A DNA stretch of 64,000 bases from Lepidonotus clava (GCA_936440205.1 OW387147.1:4712001-4776000); one strand, 5' to 3'. Counted from the stretch's first letter, positions 1-12,900 are shown. Notes: generated by a model from the letters alone, not told the origin. Program-made: numbers and translations.

Positions 1-675
1 TAATGATATGAAGCTGATCCTGTGAAGAATATTTAGGACAGAATGCACGTAAATCAGTTTACTGTCCCGATACACGATGCAGCTTTGTAGCCGTCCGGCA
101 GTGAATGTAGTAGTTCCGCAGTGAATCGCCACTAATCCCGCAGTGAATGGACTCAGGGCGGATTAGTGGTCCGGCGCCACCAGCGTCTGCCTCAGAGCCC
201 CGGATGACGGCTTCCCCTGGAGCTGGTTCCCGCGACCTGATGGTCGTGACGTAACGTCATGACGTCATAATGACCCTGATTAGCCCCCCGCCGACTTTAA
301 GCCACTGTGGCGACGCGGCGGTCGATGCTGCGGGACTGCTTTCTGCGGGACTGACGCCGCTGTCCTGTGGGCGGCGCCATCTTGTGTCCGGGTCCCCGTC
401 ACCCCGACGTCTAGGATCTAGACGGCCACAACAGAGAATCCGTCTACAGGCCCTATTAGGCCTATACCACATGAAGGTGCGATGTCAGTGCAATATGATG
501 ATCACAGACAATTCGCATGCAGGAGTGATAATATTATTATTGTTTGAAATAAGCAATTTTGAGTATTTTACAATACATGATGGTAACAAAGAATTTTCTC
601 CAATAGGCCTAGGCCTTGGCTATGTGTGATTTCTCTGCGACATGGTCATGTCACAGCTCATGTCATGTAGTGTTA
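1..675. other. Non-genic stretch with CRE cluster and CpG-rich patch
   Basis: I recognise no gene here. Bases 140-450 are rich in CpG. A YY1-like motif (GGCGCCATCTTG, minus-strand orientation) lies at 373-384, and CRE-like sites cluster at 247-267. Short open frames on both strands in the GC-rich part look like chance frames. A promoter is possible, but no first exon can be defined. Confidence 0.4.
247..267. promoter_or_regulatory. Cluster of CRE/ATF-like sites
   Basis: A half-site form TGACGTAA at 247-254 runs into AACGTCA and then a full palindromic CRE, TGACGTCA, at 260-267. Three overlapping or adjacent sites within 21 bp, next to a CpG-rich stretch, suggest a promoter element. This is motif evidence only. 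Confidence 0.35.
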
Positions 676-894
676 CAGTGTTCGAAATTAAGGGCGCACC
701 CTGCACCCGGTGTGCACAATTTGACTGCAGTGTGCAGGGTTTTAGAGAGGTGTGCACCCGGTGTGTGCATGCTATTCTGACAGGCTAAATACCTTAATAT
801 ACTGTTGTACACATGATAAATGTCCCGGGTGCATACTTTTAGACGGGTGTGCACCTGGCGTGTGCACAGAATAAATCCTTAATTTCGAACACTG
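676..894. mobile_element. Short TIR DNA transposon (MITE), family A, copy 1
   Basis: The element begins CAGTGTTCGAAATTAAGG and ends with its exact inverted complement, an 18-bp perfect TIR. It is flanked by an exact 5-bp direct repeat TGTTA (671-675 and 895-899), taken as the target-site duplication. The 219-bp body is non-coding and contains repeated TGCACCCGGTGTG-type palindromic blocks. A second copy lies at 53889-54094. The CAGTG start resembles hAT ends, but that placement is inference. Confidence 0.85.
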
Positions 895-2715
895 TGTTAT
901 ACCACCCTTAGCGGGAAATCTGAGCCACAATGGGGGAGGGCCGACCTGTGGAGATAGGGGCGGAGGGGGGCGGAGGGCAGGGACGCAGGCCCGCAGTGCG
1001 CAGGCGCGGCGTACCTTGCCGAGGCGCCCCCTGGTGAGTGCGGTGAGAGGTGGTCGTCAACTCGCCTGTTATCGCCCATCAGGGGGACCTCGGGTCAGGC
1101 AGGGCGGTCATTTTACACAATGCCCCCCCGCCCACTTTGTACCCAGTTACTGAGCGGTTGGGGGGGGGGGGGGGGGGCGTTATGATGGTGTTTCTCTCTG
1201 GAAGGTAGGCATGGGAAGCTTTTTTTTCTATTTTCTATCACCCAGTGAACCCCAAAACCCTGTAGATCTGGGTCACAAGAAACAACTCAAACACCTGAAC
1301 ATTTTTTGTCACCTCCTGTGGGTCCGTTTTTTCCTATGTTCTCGTAGATTCACCAAAGTGCAACGTATAATGACAATATTTGTCTTGTTAATGAACAACA
1401 CTTCGTAATATCTAGCCAGAACTCGTAATTATTGGTATGCCACAATAAAAGGAACACAAAATGAGCTGTTTCTTGCTAACCAGATCTATAGTGCCTCTAG
1501 ATGTGTCCATACTGTAGACATGTTGCACCCCAGACTTGGGTGAGAAGAAACCCAGGGAAGAAACTCTTATTGGAAGACTGGGAAAAGTTGTACATGTTCA
1601 CACCATGCAATGCCCTGTGTGTAGTGTAGGCTTTTAAAATATGATTGTTTTGGTATGACACAAATAATAAATTAAAGTAACCCACGTCTTTTGGTTGAAA
1701 AGTGTGACTCATTTGAACCATGTTTATCCTTCCTAACTCCCATTTCTTACCCACACTAAAACCTTCACCGCGAAATCTTAACGCAGATCTTATTTCAAAC
1801 ATCTAACCTCCTCCTCTAAAGAGCCGCTATAGCCATCCCAGCGCTCAGTGAACAATGCGTAGACCTGATTTAAAGCTCCTTAGTTTTGTGCTTCGATCCG
1901 CGGCCCGAGAGGCCGTCAGATTGTATCAGGGACTGGGCCTTCAGATAGGCCGACCCAAAGCGGGCCTGGCGCCACGCTCGGCTGTAAATCGGGGGATGGG
2001 GGAGGGGGGGGGGGGATGTGACAGGGGGCTAAAGTCTAAATGGACCTCCCTGGGCAGGTTAAAGGGACTGAGGGGGGCCATGGAGTAAGAGTGAGAGTTT
2101 GCACTTTTGATATGAATCATTATGCCTTTTTTTGTTTATATATGTATATATCAAATATATATACGGGTATATTGAGTACAGTTTTCTTCAGGTAGAAATA
2201 CGATCCAAGCCATTTCACTCCTTAAAGGACGATTGGCTTTGGATCATATTTTATTGATTATGTATGGAAATATTGAGAACACAGTTTCTTCAGGTAATAT
2301 TACAATTTAGTAATTCTAACCATTTCCCAATACTGGATATTACCAAAAAAGAACGCAGAAAACATACATTTATATGCTGCTACTAATGGAGAGGGTTCAG
2401 AGATTTCTGTACAGATATATTTGATCTCTGGAGCAGGTAAAAGCCCCCCCCCCTCCATCCCCCCACCCCCCGGTCAATCCCTTCCCAGACGCACAGACCG
2501 GTATTAAAGTGGTCAGACGGCGCCGACATCAGAGAGAGCAGGTCTCATTAAAGGGACCATGCAGGAGATGATCGGAAAACCCAAAGGGCCGGGGACTTAA
2601 TGTGGGGCCAGATTTAATCAAACGGATTTAAGGGACCGCCACATGGAACCCCACCCAATGAATGTACAGTTTAACAGAAATATTTTCTAACTGAAGGCAA
2701 GTATGCTGTGTTGAG
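895..2715. other. Non-genic stretch
   Basis: No gene is recognisable. It holds a GC-rich patch (900-1130), a G run at 1160-1177, G-rich sequence near 2000, and a short hairpin near 2200-2245 (GATCCAAGCCA opposite TGGCTTTGGATC). A motif of about 25 bp containing CTTCAGGTA is repeated directly near 2170 and 2275. Confidence 0.4.
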
Positions 2716-2850
2716 CAGGGGCGGATCCATGGGGGAGGGGGTCATGGGGTCCTGACCCCCCCTTCTTTTAGTGGACCCCCTAAACTACAAAAACAGGAAA
2801 AATGCCACGTGCGTGTGTGCTATTGCACATGGTTTTAGTACTTTATTGTA
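2716..2850. mobile_element. Left end of a CAGGGGCGGATC-type TIR element
   Basis: The sequence starts CAGGGGCGGATCCAT, followed by a GGGTCCTGACCCCCC stretch and a segment resembling the left part of the element at 53763 (both contain GTTTTAGTACTT). No matching right end was found, so the boundary at 2850 is arbitrary and this is probably a fragment. Confidence 0.5.
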
Positions 2851-3593
2851 TATATATACTGTATCTGACAAAGGATAATATGAAGCTGTAAACTACCGAC
2901 AGAAATACGAAACTAAGCATACGAAACTAACCATTTTTGAGGATGACTCCACCTTCAACTCTGCTTATACTTTTGTCCATTAGTACAAATTCTTTTGCTT
3001 CCTCTTAAGTCCCCAGCCCAGAAAAAATATCCTTCTCAAATGATAACATCCAACTCCACATTTTTGTCCCCCGAGATTCTGCCTTTTCTCGTGTGTAATA
3101 AACTGCCCCGGGTTGTTTTTGAAGTGGGGAGTTTGTTTTCGTCTCGTGTGTTTGTGTTTTTAGCCCGTTATTTTACGTCTTAATTCCAGCGCTGAGTGAG
3201 CCGCACAAACCTGGGGGGGGGGGGGGGTCTGGGAAGGGGGTACTCTAGCAAAATCAGTAACTTAGAATAAAGTTCACATGAATACTCATTATTCGTCTAC
3301 GGTAGACCTCTTGTTATTTCTGCTCACACACGCTTTCTGACGAGTTGTATTCTCATGTTTATAAAAATATATTGGTTAGTTTGTGGGTATCTGTTTAGTA
3401 TTATTTTCTCTTTCAAGATTTCTGCTTTCTTTGGTTTTTAATCCATTTCTCTCTTAAAAAGTGGTCACATAATTGTGTATCCATATAGATATGTGTCTAT
3501 TAAGAGATATACACGTATATGTGATATATATGAATAATCATATATGTAATATATATATATATATATACATATATGTGCAATACATATGCCATG
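2851..3593. other. Non-genic stretch
   Basis: AT-rich sequence with a G run near 3212-3226 and a TA-rich simple repeat at about 3530-3575. I see no gene. Confidence 0.4.
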
Positions 3594-3720
3594 CAGGCGC
3601 AGATTTAGTTTTTTGGTCCATATATTGAATTTTTAATGTAAAATTCTTGCGCATGGAGGGCAGGTGAAAAATTTTGCTATAGCATGCACCCACTCTTCTA
3701 AATTCCTGGATCCACCCCTG
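3594..3720. mobile_element. CAGGGGCGGATC-type MITE (127 bp)
   Basis: It starts CAGGCGCAGATTTAG and ends CTGGATCCACCCCTG, an imperfect TIR pair. Flanking 5-mers CCATG and ACATG differ at one base and could be a diverged 5-bp target duplication. The internal TTTTTAATGTAAAATTCT resembles the element at 16113-16242. Confidence 0.65.
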
Positions 3721-4098
3721 ACATGGATTTTGTTATCTTATGGCGACTGTTTGAACTTATAAAGATAAAACTCACTACATTATTTTTACTTAAAATTGCC
3801 CCCCCCCCCCCTCCTAAACCACCACCAGTGAGTTTGGTTCTGAGAGCAGCTCCCTTCAGAGAGCTGCTCGTCCCACATACCAGGCCGACGAGTGGAGAGT
3901 GTCAGAGTCCCCAGTACTGAGTGGGTCTGACAGCCAGGCTACATTCACCCAGCACAGCTTGGGTCGGCCACTCCATCCCTGCCACAGGCCATTATGGAGT
4001 TCTGGGGGAGATGTCTTAGGGCCAGCTTCAAGGAGGGGGGAGAAGGGGGGGTAAAACATTGACAATGGGAGGTTTTTAGACACACATAGCACACTAAA
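3721..4098. other. Non-genic stretch
   Basis: I see nothing that can be named apart from a C run at about 3800-3811. Confidence 0.35.
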
Positions 4099-4322
4099 GC
4101 CCCATAACCACTAGGCGACTTTGACCCAAGTCAGCTGACTCCTCGGCGTTAAAATCGGCACCCTCTACTAGAAGAGTTAGCCTATTTTAGGGCTGACTCG
4201 TGTCAAACATTTATCTTTCAATATACCATACTGACTGGTAAATTGAATCAGCACTAGAATTGGCTGATTCTAGCGCTGGTTAGTTAGCCAACTCAGTCAA
4301 AATCGCGCGATGGGCATGGGGC
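4099..4322. mobile_element. GCCCCATA-type MITE, TTAA-flanked, copy 1
   Basis: The left end GCCCCATAACCACTAGGCG matches the inverted right end ending GGGCATGGGGC. The element is followed by TTAA (4323-4326) and preceded by TAAA. Two related copies lie at 7836-8039 and 32414-32594. TTAA flanks suggest a piggyBac- or Kolobok-like source, which is inference. The interior repeats GATTC/GACTC-rich motifs. Confidence 0.7.
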
Positions 4323-4940
4323 TTAAGGACCTCTGGAAACGTTTACTGTTTTAGGGATATTTTTTAAGCTCTCTTTTCATGCTTCAGTAAAATGTTTTTC
4401 TTACTGGATTAGATTTCCTAACTTATTCCTTAGTCCTTTAATGTTGCTGATGACCTTCTGAGGGTCTTTTTGTAAAGATAAATGAGCTGAGTATTTCTAA
4501 AAGCCTGTTCAAACAAAACACTAGTTGTAGCTAGTAGTCGTCATGAATACACTTTGACTGGATAGAATTTGGCTGGAAAGAGGTAAAAAGATTTGGTTGA
4601 TGTTCTTGACATTCAAACAGAAAGCAGAGATTCCCAACTTATTTAAACTCTCCAAGCCTAGAACACACACAGAGAGAGGCTCCTAACCACCCACATTGAC
4701 CCCCTTCTCTGCTAGGAGAGTGACGTCGGTCGCTGATTGTCTGTGACTCGGCTGTGAGAGTGACGCTAGCCGCTGATTGGCTGTGACAATGCGCCACAAC
4801 ACAGCGCGCCGACCGACGGCCCGGACGCGCTGCTCCGACGGTTCCGGTTCCGGCTCGTCTGAGACCTGTCAGCGCCAACTACACGGAGAGACTCCGCCAG
4901 GGGGCGTGGGGGGGGGGGGGGGGGCAGAGTGGGAGAGGGG
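4323..4940. promoter_or_regulatory. CpG-rich patch with CCAAT-type motifs
   Basis: Bases 4700-4890 are CpG-rich and contain a tandem near-repeat around GCTGATTGGCTGTGA (inverted CCAAT) and a TGACGTC half-palindrome. A G run follows at 4907-4924. It looks like an unmethylated promoter island, but no exon is identifiable beside it. Confidence 0.3.
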
Positions 4941-5290
4941 TTAACCCTTTGAAACCCACTGAGTGCGTTCAGGAAATTCTGGATTTCCCTAGGATTTTCA
5001 TGGGTTTTCCTCTAGAACTCCCTAATTATTTTTTTTATATAAATTGACAAAGTCCAAAGGTTCAAAATCTGGTTTGTAGCATTCATTTTAGGGTGGGGGG
5101 GGCTTTTACCCCTTTAGATCCCACAGAGTACGTTCATGAACTTCTGGATTTCCCCATGATTTCCATGGATTTCCCTCGGAAATTCCTTTATTTCCTTATT
5201 TTAACCCTTTGGACTCTGCAGAGTACATGCGTTCATGAATTGCTGGATTTCCCTACAGAATTCTCTTATTTCCTGTCAATGTTCAAAGAT
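4941..5290. repeat. Degenerate tandem repeat with TTAACCCTTTG starts
   Basis: Three units begin near 4941, 5106 and 5201 with TTAACCCTTTG or a close variant. Each continues through a version of GAGTGCGTTCA and CTGGATTTCCC. A TTAACCCTTTG string recurs singly near 12509. TTAA followed by CCCTTTG resembles piggyBac-like ends, but no paired inverted end was found. Confidence 0.5.
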
Positions 5291-7489
5291 TGACCCAGGC
5301 CTACCAATTTAAGTCATCAAAGTATTCTCATTGGAAAAACTTGGAAAAGCATGGAAAAATCATTAAAAAAAATGTGCCGATTTCCGGGCGGCTATGGCTG
5401 GATTGTGGTAAAGAGGGTTAGCACTGTTCTCCAACTCTGTTCTATGCCCCCCCCCCCCCCCCCCCACTCACCCCCACCCACCCACTCCCGTCCCTCTACA
5501 TTTTTATCTGCCTTGGTTGTTGTCTTAAACTTTTGGCCTTGGCACATACTGTCTTCTCCTGTATACATTCCTACATCTCTCTTTCCCTTTCAACATTTTT
5601 CCCTTCCCTGCCCCCTACTTTACATTTCTTAACCATCGTCGGCCTCCTTTCAACCTTGCGTTGTTTTAACCTTCTGAAACTACAAGTTACTTAATAATCA
5701 TAACTCCACAGTTCATCGTTTAATTGATATGACTATTGATGAATATATGCATATATTAGATGATCTTATGTATATAAAAGCATAAGAAACTTGAATATTA
5801 AATCGTTTGAAACAAATGACTAGGCGCTCCACTCTAAATCAATATATCGCCAAATGGTTGATTGAACACCACCAATATCATCATATGGCGTGGCCCGAGC
5901 ATCATTTGCCAATGTTTAATCTTATGTATAAAAAAGAACTATTTACGACTCAATCACCCGTCTGTACTCATCCCCATCCCTTCTCCCCCATCCTTTACTT
6001 GGCCGACATGGCAGCCCCTTATGGATTCACCCCCGAGCAGATCTGAGCAGTTTCTAGACCGTTCTGACCCAGATTAGCTATTACATGTTAGGTCCGTACA
6101 CCCACAACAGTCCATGGCTTTTATTGGTCACTTAAGATCTGTAAGGAATTCTTTTATTGGCCCTCTATAAATGGCATAGGGAACCCCTTTGATGGTTGTT
6201 TGGGTGCTGGCTCGTTTTTGGTCCTACCTGCCATAAACCAGCGGCTGCAAAGCATGCTGTGATTTGGGTAGGAATTCCCACCTAAAATGGTTGCTGGTGT
6301 ACAGACTCACTGTAGTGGGTCTGAACTCGACAGACTGAGCAGTTACGAGCAGTTTGCTGGCAAGGGCAAGGGGGAGGGGGGAGGGGGCTGTCAGAGGCAG
6401 GGGGGGGGAGGTGGGTTGTCTGACATTTCGTTTCTGACTGGTGTAGGTTTCACGAACCCACCCAAGCATACAGGAAGGGTCTGGGTGGGTACAAAAAGGG
6501 GGGAGTTAAGGAGAATCATAATGGGCAGGTAAGATTGGAGATATTGGGGTCACTACAAAAGTTCCAATCGATTTTGATCCCCGCTTCCAGTGATAGCCCT
6601 TTTCACGAATAGCAGTAATGCACCTACAGGTTAAACCGAGGGGCACTCTGGGTAATGTTAAGGCGAGTCCCTTTTGCCAATAATGTTTATTCAATACATG
6701 TACTTTTTGGCATTATTTGTTGCCTTACAAGATGAAAACAAAGAGCTTACTGTTTTTGCGTACTTGAATCTAACTGTTTTATATCTTTTTGAATCTTGAT
6801 AAAATATCCAGTTTTCATAATGATTTGGCTCGACTATTATACCTATGTACCACTTTGTTCTAAAGTCCAATACCGATAATGATTCCCTAAACACTTTCTC
6901 TTCAATGCGTAAGGGCCTTGGAGTTGAACGTACATTTAAAAAAAAGACAAACTCCAGATTCCAGCCGAGGGGATTCAGAGGGAACAGGGAGAACTTTGTC
7001 CACTGACCTGTTGCGGGGTCTCTTTAGACTAAACAGCCGGAGATCCCGAGCTCCTCCCAGACGGAGGGCCGAGTTGTTTTGGCCCGGCCAGGCGAGGAGG
7101 GCCCGTGAAGTCGGCCCGTAAAGCATTGCCGTCTCCCCGAATTAACCCAGCTAACTCTGACGAGCTCGTTCTCTTTGGGAACCTGGACCTTGTTCTCTCT
7201 GGTCTGTGTGTGTGTGTGTGTTGGGGGAGGGGGGGGGCTACTTCCTAGTCGAGGGTGTGGTGTTATGATAGAGTTGCAGTGATGTCTGTTTCTTCCTGTC
7301 TTAGATCTTGTTACGTTATTATGTTGGCTCCCAATAACCTGCATGCTGTGACCCTTACAGATTAAAATAGTAATATTCTGTTTTGGTTCAGTTTCAAACC
7401 TCACCATATATAACTGTTTAGTACGTCACAAGCTGACCATGCTATAAATGAATTGGCAGTTGCCCTTTTTCAGAATGAATACCAATTTT
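5291..7489. other. Non-genic stretch
   Basis: No gene is recognised. A C run lies at about 5448-5465 and G-rich runs lie near 6370-6412. Open frames at about 5860-6080 and 6287-6532 have low-complexity composition and no recognisable domain. Confidence 0.35.
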
Positions 7490-7494
7490 CAGAG

Positions 7495-7675
7495 TTCCCC
7501 TTTTATCACCCAGTGCCCCTTTTCCCACCGAGTGCCCCTATTCCCACCGAGTGCCCCTTTTCCCACCGACTGCCCCTTTTCTCCCCAAGTGCCCTTTTTC
7601 TTCCTGAATGCCCCTTTTCTCCCCAAGTGCCCTTTTTCTTCCTGAATGCCCCTTTTCTCAACAAGTGCCCCCCTC
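7495..7675. repeat. Degenerate minisatellite, unit about 20 bp
   Basis: About nine imperfect units of the form GTGCCCCTTTTCCCACCGA, later CTTTTTCTTCCTGAATGCC, run in tandem. All frames stay open because the unit lacks stop codons, which explains the PFSP/PFFF-rich open frames here. I see no reason to call it coding. Confidence 0.8.
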
Positions 7676-7835
7676 CCCCGCTGGCTATGTGGCCTCACGT
7701 GGAGCTGATTATCCCACTGCATGACTCGGTTAGCTCCAATCAACACGACATATGTCTCTGTTACCTTTTTATGAAGGCAACTGAATCAGATTGAAATCAG
7801 CCCTTTGCACTGGTTTCCCACTCAGAAGTTCTTAA

Positions 7836-8039
7836 ACCCCATACCCAGTTGTATGGGCTGAATAGGTGCAGAAATCAGCCGATTACTACCAAAAGGCTCA
7901 GTTCAATTTTGTGTCGATTCTGATGACCCAATGTTGAAATATGTGCATCCGATATATATCAGTTCTAAAATCCACCAATGATTCTGACTGATTCAGCTGA
8001 TTCAGTTGGCCTACTTGTTCAAAATCACCTAGTGTGATT
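7836..8039. mobile_element. GCCCCATA-type MITE, TTAA-flanked, copy 2 (degenerate)
   Basis: The left end ACCCCATACCCAG follows TTAA at 7832-7835. The right end has lost its last bases but TTAA follows at 8040-8043. The interior is rich in GATTC motifs like the other two copies. Confidence 0.5.
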
Positions 8040-8043
8040 TTAA

Positions 8044-9621
8044 GTGCTTGGTCTTAGTTTGCTTATTTTAAATAGATAGCTAAGGTAGTGCTTGAGCATT
8101 ATGGATAATTCGAATTAGACTAATGGAATCAGAGAGTTTTCATTGGTTTCCTTCAGTAAGATCGATCGTCCACATGGCAAAATTGATTTGATATTCATAA
8201 CATCTTCAAATTCCATATAAGTAATTCATCCAATCCGTCTGCTGGTATTTTCAATCTTAAATTGTTGTTAAAACAGGTGTTATGAAAGTTGCAGAAACAA
8301 CTTTGAATTCTTAAAAAAGATATTCTTGGCGAGCCAAAGCCCGATCACAACAGCAGTTCTTATGGTAATACAGTAAATGATAACTGAATTATACATTTCT
8401 TTTGTTTAGGGCAGAATTTCAAGGACGATGGTCACACAAGGGCAACCAACCATTACACGCCGGTAATCAGCAGCAGCCAAAATGTCGTCTGCTCCTCTTT
8501 AACCTAGTATTGCTTACATTTTTATTTGTGTATTTTTCCCGCCAAACCCCTCAGGGTATATCCTACTTTATTCATGGCAACACAAAGGAAGGGACAAGAT
8601 CTAAGTGCATAATATCCCAAGATAAGCAGACGAGAGATTTGTATAACTATCAACATTTTTGTGTATGTCGCGACAGAAGTTATTTTAGTGTCTGCGGCAA
8701 GAATGATTGTTCTGGAAAAAGATTGTTTCCCACCACAAAATCAAATATAGTCAGGTCAATTGAATTCCTGCTGTTTTAAGATTACATTCTCAATGTATGT
8801 GACTTTGGACACGTGAATATACTTGAGGTTTTTTTAGGTTTCTGACTGCAAACTGTCTGTCCATTGCCTAGTTAATTTTGTGCCATATATTCTACTTATG
8901 ATTTGTAATTTGGTACTCTGCGAATAAGCAGCATATTGTATATTGTTATAAGTTATGACATACCATACGTCAAACAATATATATCATGAAATGTCATATT
9001 ACTGAGCGCTGATAGAAAATACATCCCTATACATGTATCATGTTTTTATTGTAATACAACTGAACGATATATAACAGGCAGCCAAATATAAAATACCACT
9101 TGCAGCATGTAGCAGATAACAGTTCTCAGTAACGCTATTTTCTCTGTCACACAATGAAGCTATATCACATACCATGGACAGAAACATCTTCACATATATG
9201 CTCCAGGTATACAAGTTATTACACACAAGTCTCTTGTATGTAATAACTTAGTGACATGTTAATTTTGTCTTATTACCTGTCTAAACAGCATATCATGGTC
9301 TGTCACATTCTTGGATACATGCTCTAGGCATGGCAGTCATTACTTCACCAAGTCGTGGTAATTCGTCGGTCGCCCCCCTTCCTCAGGTGTTGACTTCTTT
9401 AGGCGGTGTGTCTGATTGCCCCGCGTTATGGCGCCATAATCGCCCCGCGTTATGGCCATAATCGCCCTCCCATTATCTCCTCAGCCTGCTCCACCCCCAT
9501 CTCCCAAACAGGTAAGAACCAGCCAACCATGACCAGTGATCTCTGATCTTGACCTACTTTGCCTCAGACCCCCCTGCTCACCCCTGTCAGACACATCCTC
9601 TGCTGAGAGGGAGGGTACTTT
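8044..9621. other. Non-genic stretch
   Basis: AT-rich sequence. The frame open over 8402-8779 gives a 125-residue peptide with no domain I recognise. A small tandem GCCCCGCGTTATGGC repeat lies near 9418-9455. No gene is supported. Confidence 0.35.
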
Positions 9622-9950
9622 CCCAGCGAGCTTGCGACGTAACAGAAACGTTCTGCGACCATACCTTTTTAATCAGTTTGTTACTTACTAAGATGGCACA
9701 TAAAAATAACGTTATTGATGGTACCCAAATCAGAATGTTACTATAACATTATGTTTTGGTGAGGTAAGAATAAAACCAAAACAGAAAGTTATAAGAACAT
9801 TCTGTTTAGGTTTAATGTTGCAGTGCAACGTCACAGCAGTACGTTGTAGCAACATAATTGTGAGTCATCAAAAGAACGTAATAAGAACCAAATACAGAAC
9901 CAACCAGAATGTTGCTGCAACGTTATAATAACATCGTATCCTCGGCTGGG
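9622..9950. mobile_element. CCCAGC...GCTGGG MITE, family B, copy 1
   Basis: The short TIR CCCAGCGAG is paired with CTCGGCTGGG. The body is rich in AACGTT/GTTATAATAAC motifs and includes GTTCTGCGACCATAC near the left end. The same motif and a GAATGTTGCTGCAACGTTA-like right part occur in copy 2 at 32732-33284, so this is a repeated family. Confidence 0.65.
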
Positions 9951-12900
9951 CTGTGGTTGGCTGAAGGCACTATTACACTACATAACTTGAGCCATGGCAG
10001 GACAATGTCTGAGAGAAGTCACACATTATTAGACATAAAAATCTTTGTTATGCATATGTGAGATACTCCATATTGCCAATTTCTAACAATTATATCACTC
10101 CTTGATCCAAAATGCTTATAATATCATCGCAAAAGTCATGCAGTGTAATACAATCTTAACCTTCTACAGGCTACACACACACCATTTCATTTGTTCATAA
10201 TTGCACTGTACAGTTATGATGAGTAGATCTTGGTCTGCTTCAAAACAATTCGAAAACAAACTTCTAAGCTGCATTTTTATGCATTCTTCTGTCTGCATCT
10301 AATCATTTGGAGATTACAGTAACTGCAATACAAACCCACTTTTGTCATGATTCTAAGAATTCAACAGATATCTTCCCTTAATAATGTCAAGATGTGTTAT
10401 GAATAAGGTTAATTGTTTGAGATCCAACCCTGTTTTAGTTATGCTGGAGTTAAGAATCTCGTCTGAATGTAACATTGCAGTTGTTTCAGTCTCTGGCCAA
10501 AGTACCCCTCCCTACACTAAGTCTGTTCGACTGCCAAGGGACGGACTTAAAAACTAACAAAGTTCTCCTTTGATATTATACCTACAGACATTGAGACCTA
10601 TCCCTATGGGGTGACCTTCTCCCCTGACTCTCCTTTCATTTCATAGACACACAATCTTTGATTTAGTTTTTGTGTGTTTAAAAGCAATAAAAGGTAGAAA
10701 TCAAACATAAATAAAAAGCGCTGACCCCTATCTCTCAGATTTCCGCAGTTGCCCCCGACCGCTCACGGTATGTATGGTGATTATCGAGAACACGCTTATG
10801 TTTACTGATCCTTTCGAACTACAAGCATGTGTCATGTACTAGACAAGAGAAAATAAGTTTATGCTATGAATAACACTGTTTGACATGATATTTAATTTAG
10901 TACAATTCCAAAACTATTTTTTACCTTTAAACTCGTTTCTCATAATCATTCTGGTCGTGAGTTCATTGAAGGTTACCTAACTATATTAAAAGGGTCGATT
11001 TCATTAAAGGTTACCCTAACTCTTAATCAAAATAAATCAGTCACTCTCTTAAAGGCATATATGTACTGTCACCCGTTTCTTGGACAAGTCAGGACCTCTT
11101 TAAACCAAGGATCAGGAATTTCTGTCTAGTATAAATGACACATATCTGAACCCAATAGGCTTAACAGTTGATCGGCATACAAATGCCCTACTACTACCCT
11201 AATCCGTCTTCAACCATCTCAAACCTACTTGACCATATTACACCCAATGGGATGTCCCTCCGACTAACCCTCCTTAACCAGGCTTGTGCCTGCATTCCTG
11301 TCTGCAGTCCCCGTCTTCTGGTAGCAGCGGGGGGCCTGCTCATACATTGTCCAAGTAAGCCCTTGTTGCCAGTGGCTTACCTATTAAAGGCTTAGCGTAA
11401 GTAACACAAACTACCTGATCCCCTGTTAGAGACTCAGCCCGACTGTGCCTTGTATAAACTACGCAGTCTTATTTATGTAAGTATGGGAATTACAATTAAA
11501 GACCCGAGCAAGCCTTGAGGCCTTCTGTCTGTGTCACATGTTTGGATTTATGAAGATAACAATCAAGTTGAACTGGGTCTCTGGAGCAAACTAGGCAAAG
11601 TGAGATAAATAACACTTTAAGAGATGACTGGAAACGCATGCTGGGTAGATGTATGTATTCTCTGGCTATCTGGTGCGAAACCATTCAAAATTGATGGTTT
11701 CACTCATGATACCCTGGGTTTAAATTATAGTAATTTTGTCACCTTTTCTAGGTCTTTATTCCTATTTTTCAGTATATCATCTGTTTTATTTGCTGATTGG
11801 AAACTCAACAGTCACACAAAGTTGGGTCTTTAAATGTGACTGTGCCATGAGTTAAGCCCCTCTATTCCCCACTACATACACTACTACCAGTGACTCTGTA
11901 TTATTGTTGCGGTGGCTCTAATACGAATGTCTATATTTGTTCATCGTGTTTTGTACATGTAGTAAGCCCATAAGCGGCTGTGAAAGGCTCGAGTAGACTT
12001 GAATAGCACTTCTCAAACAGTGAACAGGCCCGGGGGATTGACTGGCGCAGACATGGGGCTCTAAACAGGGGACCCGTCCCCTATAAACCATGTCAACTTT
12101 TTGAAATAATAATTTTCAATATCATTGTACCTTAAGAAAGCACCTTTAGGTACCTTTAGATTAGACTCTGTTTGATGTTAAATTCAACAAGTGTTCGTAT
12201 CTTGCAATAGTATTTCTGAATCGCTTGTCAATGACACAGAGCTTTTATGTTGAATATAAATAATGGCTGTGTCAGAGTGTGGACTCCCCGCCTGTTTAAC
12301 CATATCCCCAGTCCGCCTCCCCCTTCTCTAAAGCTCTCAAAGGACTGACTTCTTTACTGCAGCAGGACTACCACAACTCAGCCTATTATCGCTCACATAA
12401 AAGCAAGTTTCTTTATCTTTTTCTTCTTTCCAGTCAAGGAGATTATGATCAACATTCTGCAGGGATTATGTTCCTAGTGATTTACCTATAATGGTTACTT
12501 GATATTCTTAACCCTTTGAACACAGAGTCAGCCTTGTTAAAGGATTTAATGGCTCTTCTTGGCAGAGTTGTCCGACTTTATTGGTTCTCAGTTTTTGTTG
12601 CAGGTCACCAGGTCCGACTTAACAGTCGTAAATATGATTTTACAACTTCGGTCATACCCAGTTGTAACGGGTAGGAGCGGGAGACCAGGCACCTTTAAGT
12701 GGCGCTATGTGACATGTTTTTTTCCAACATAATAATGATATAGCGGGGTGGTCGGTTGGGGAGTTTTTGGCTTCAGGCAGAGCCCAGTTTTAGGCCCGAC
12801 TCCAATCCTAAGGCCTACAACGTTGCATGACTTTGTCAGACCTGGCTCCGTTTTGGGTGCCCCACCCTCCGCCTTTCATGTGACCAGGTTCAACGTACTT

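Noticed and set aside
7448-7794. Pro/Phe-rich open frames
   Set aside because: They are translations of a degenerate 20-bp tandem repeat.
8160-8230. Peptide GKIDLIF that recalls LINE endonuclease ends
   Set aside because: Only a few residues match, the frame is soon interrupted and no adjoining LINE sequence is visible.
8402-8779. 125-codon open frame with several cysteines
   Set aside because: No domain recognised, AT-rich composition and no splice-flanked neighbours.
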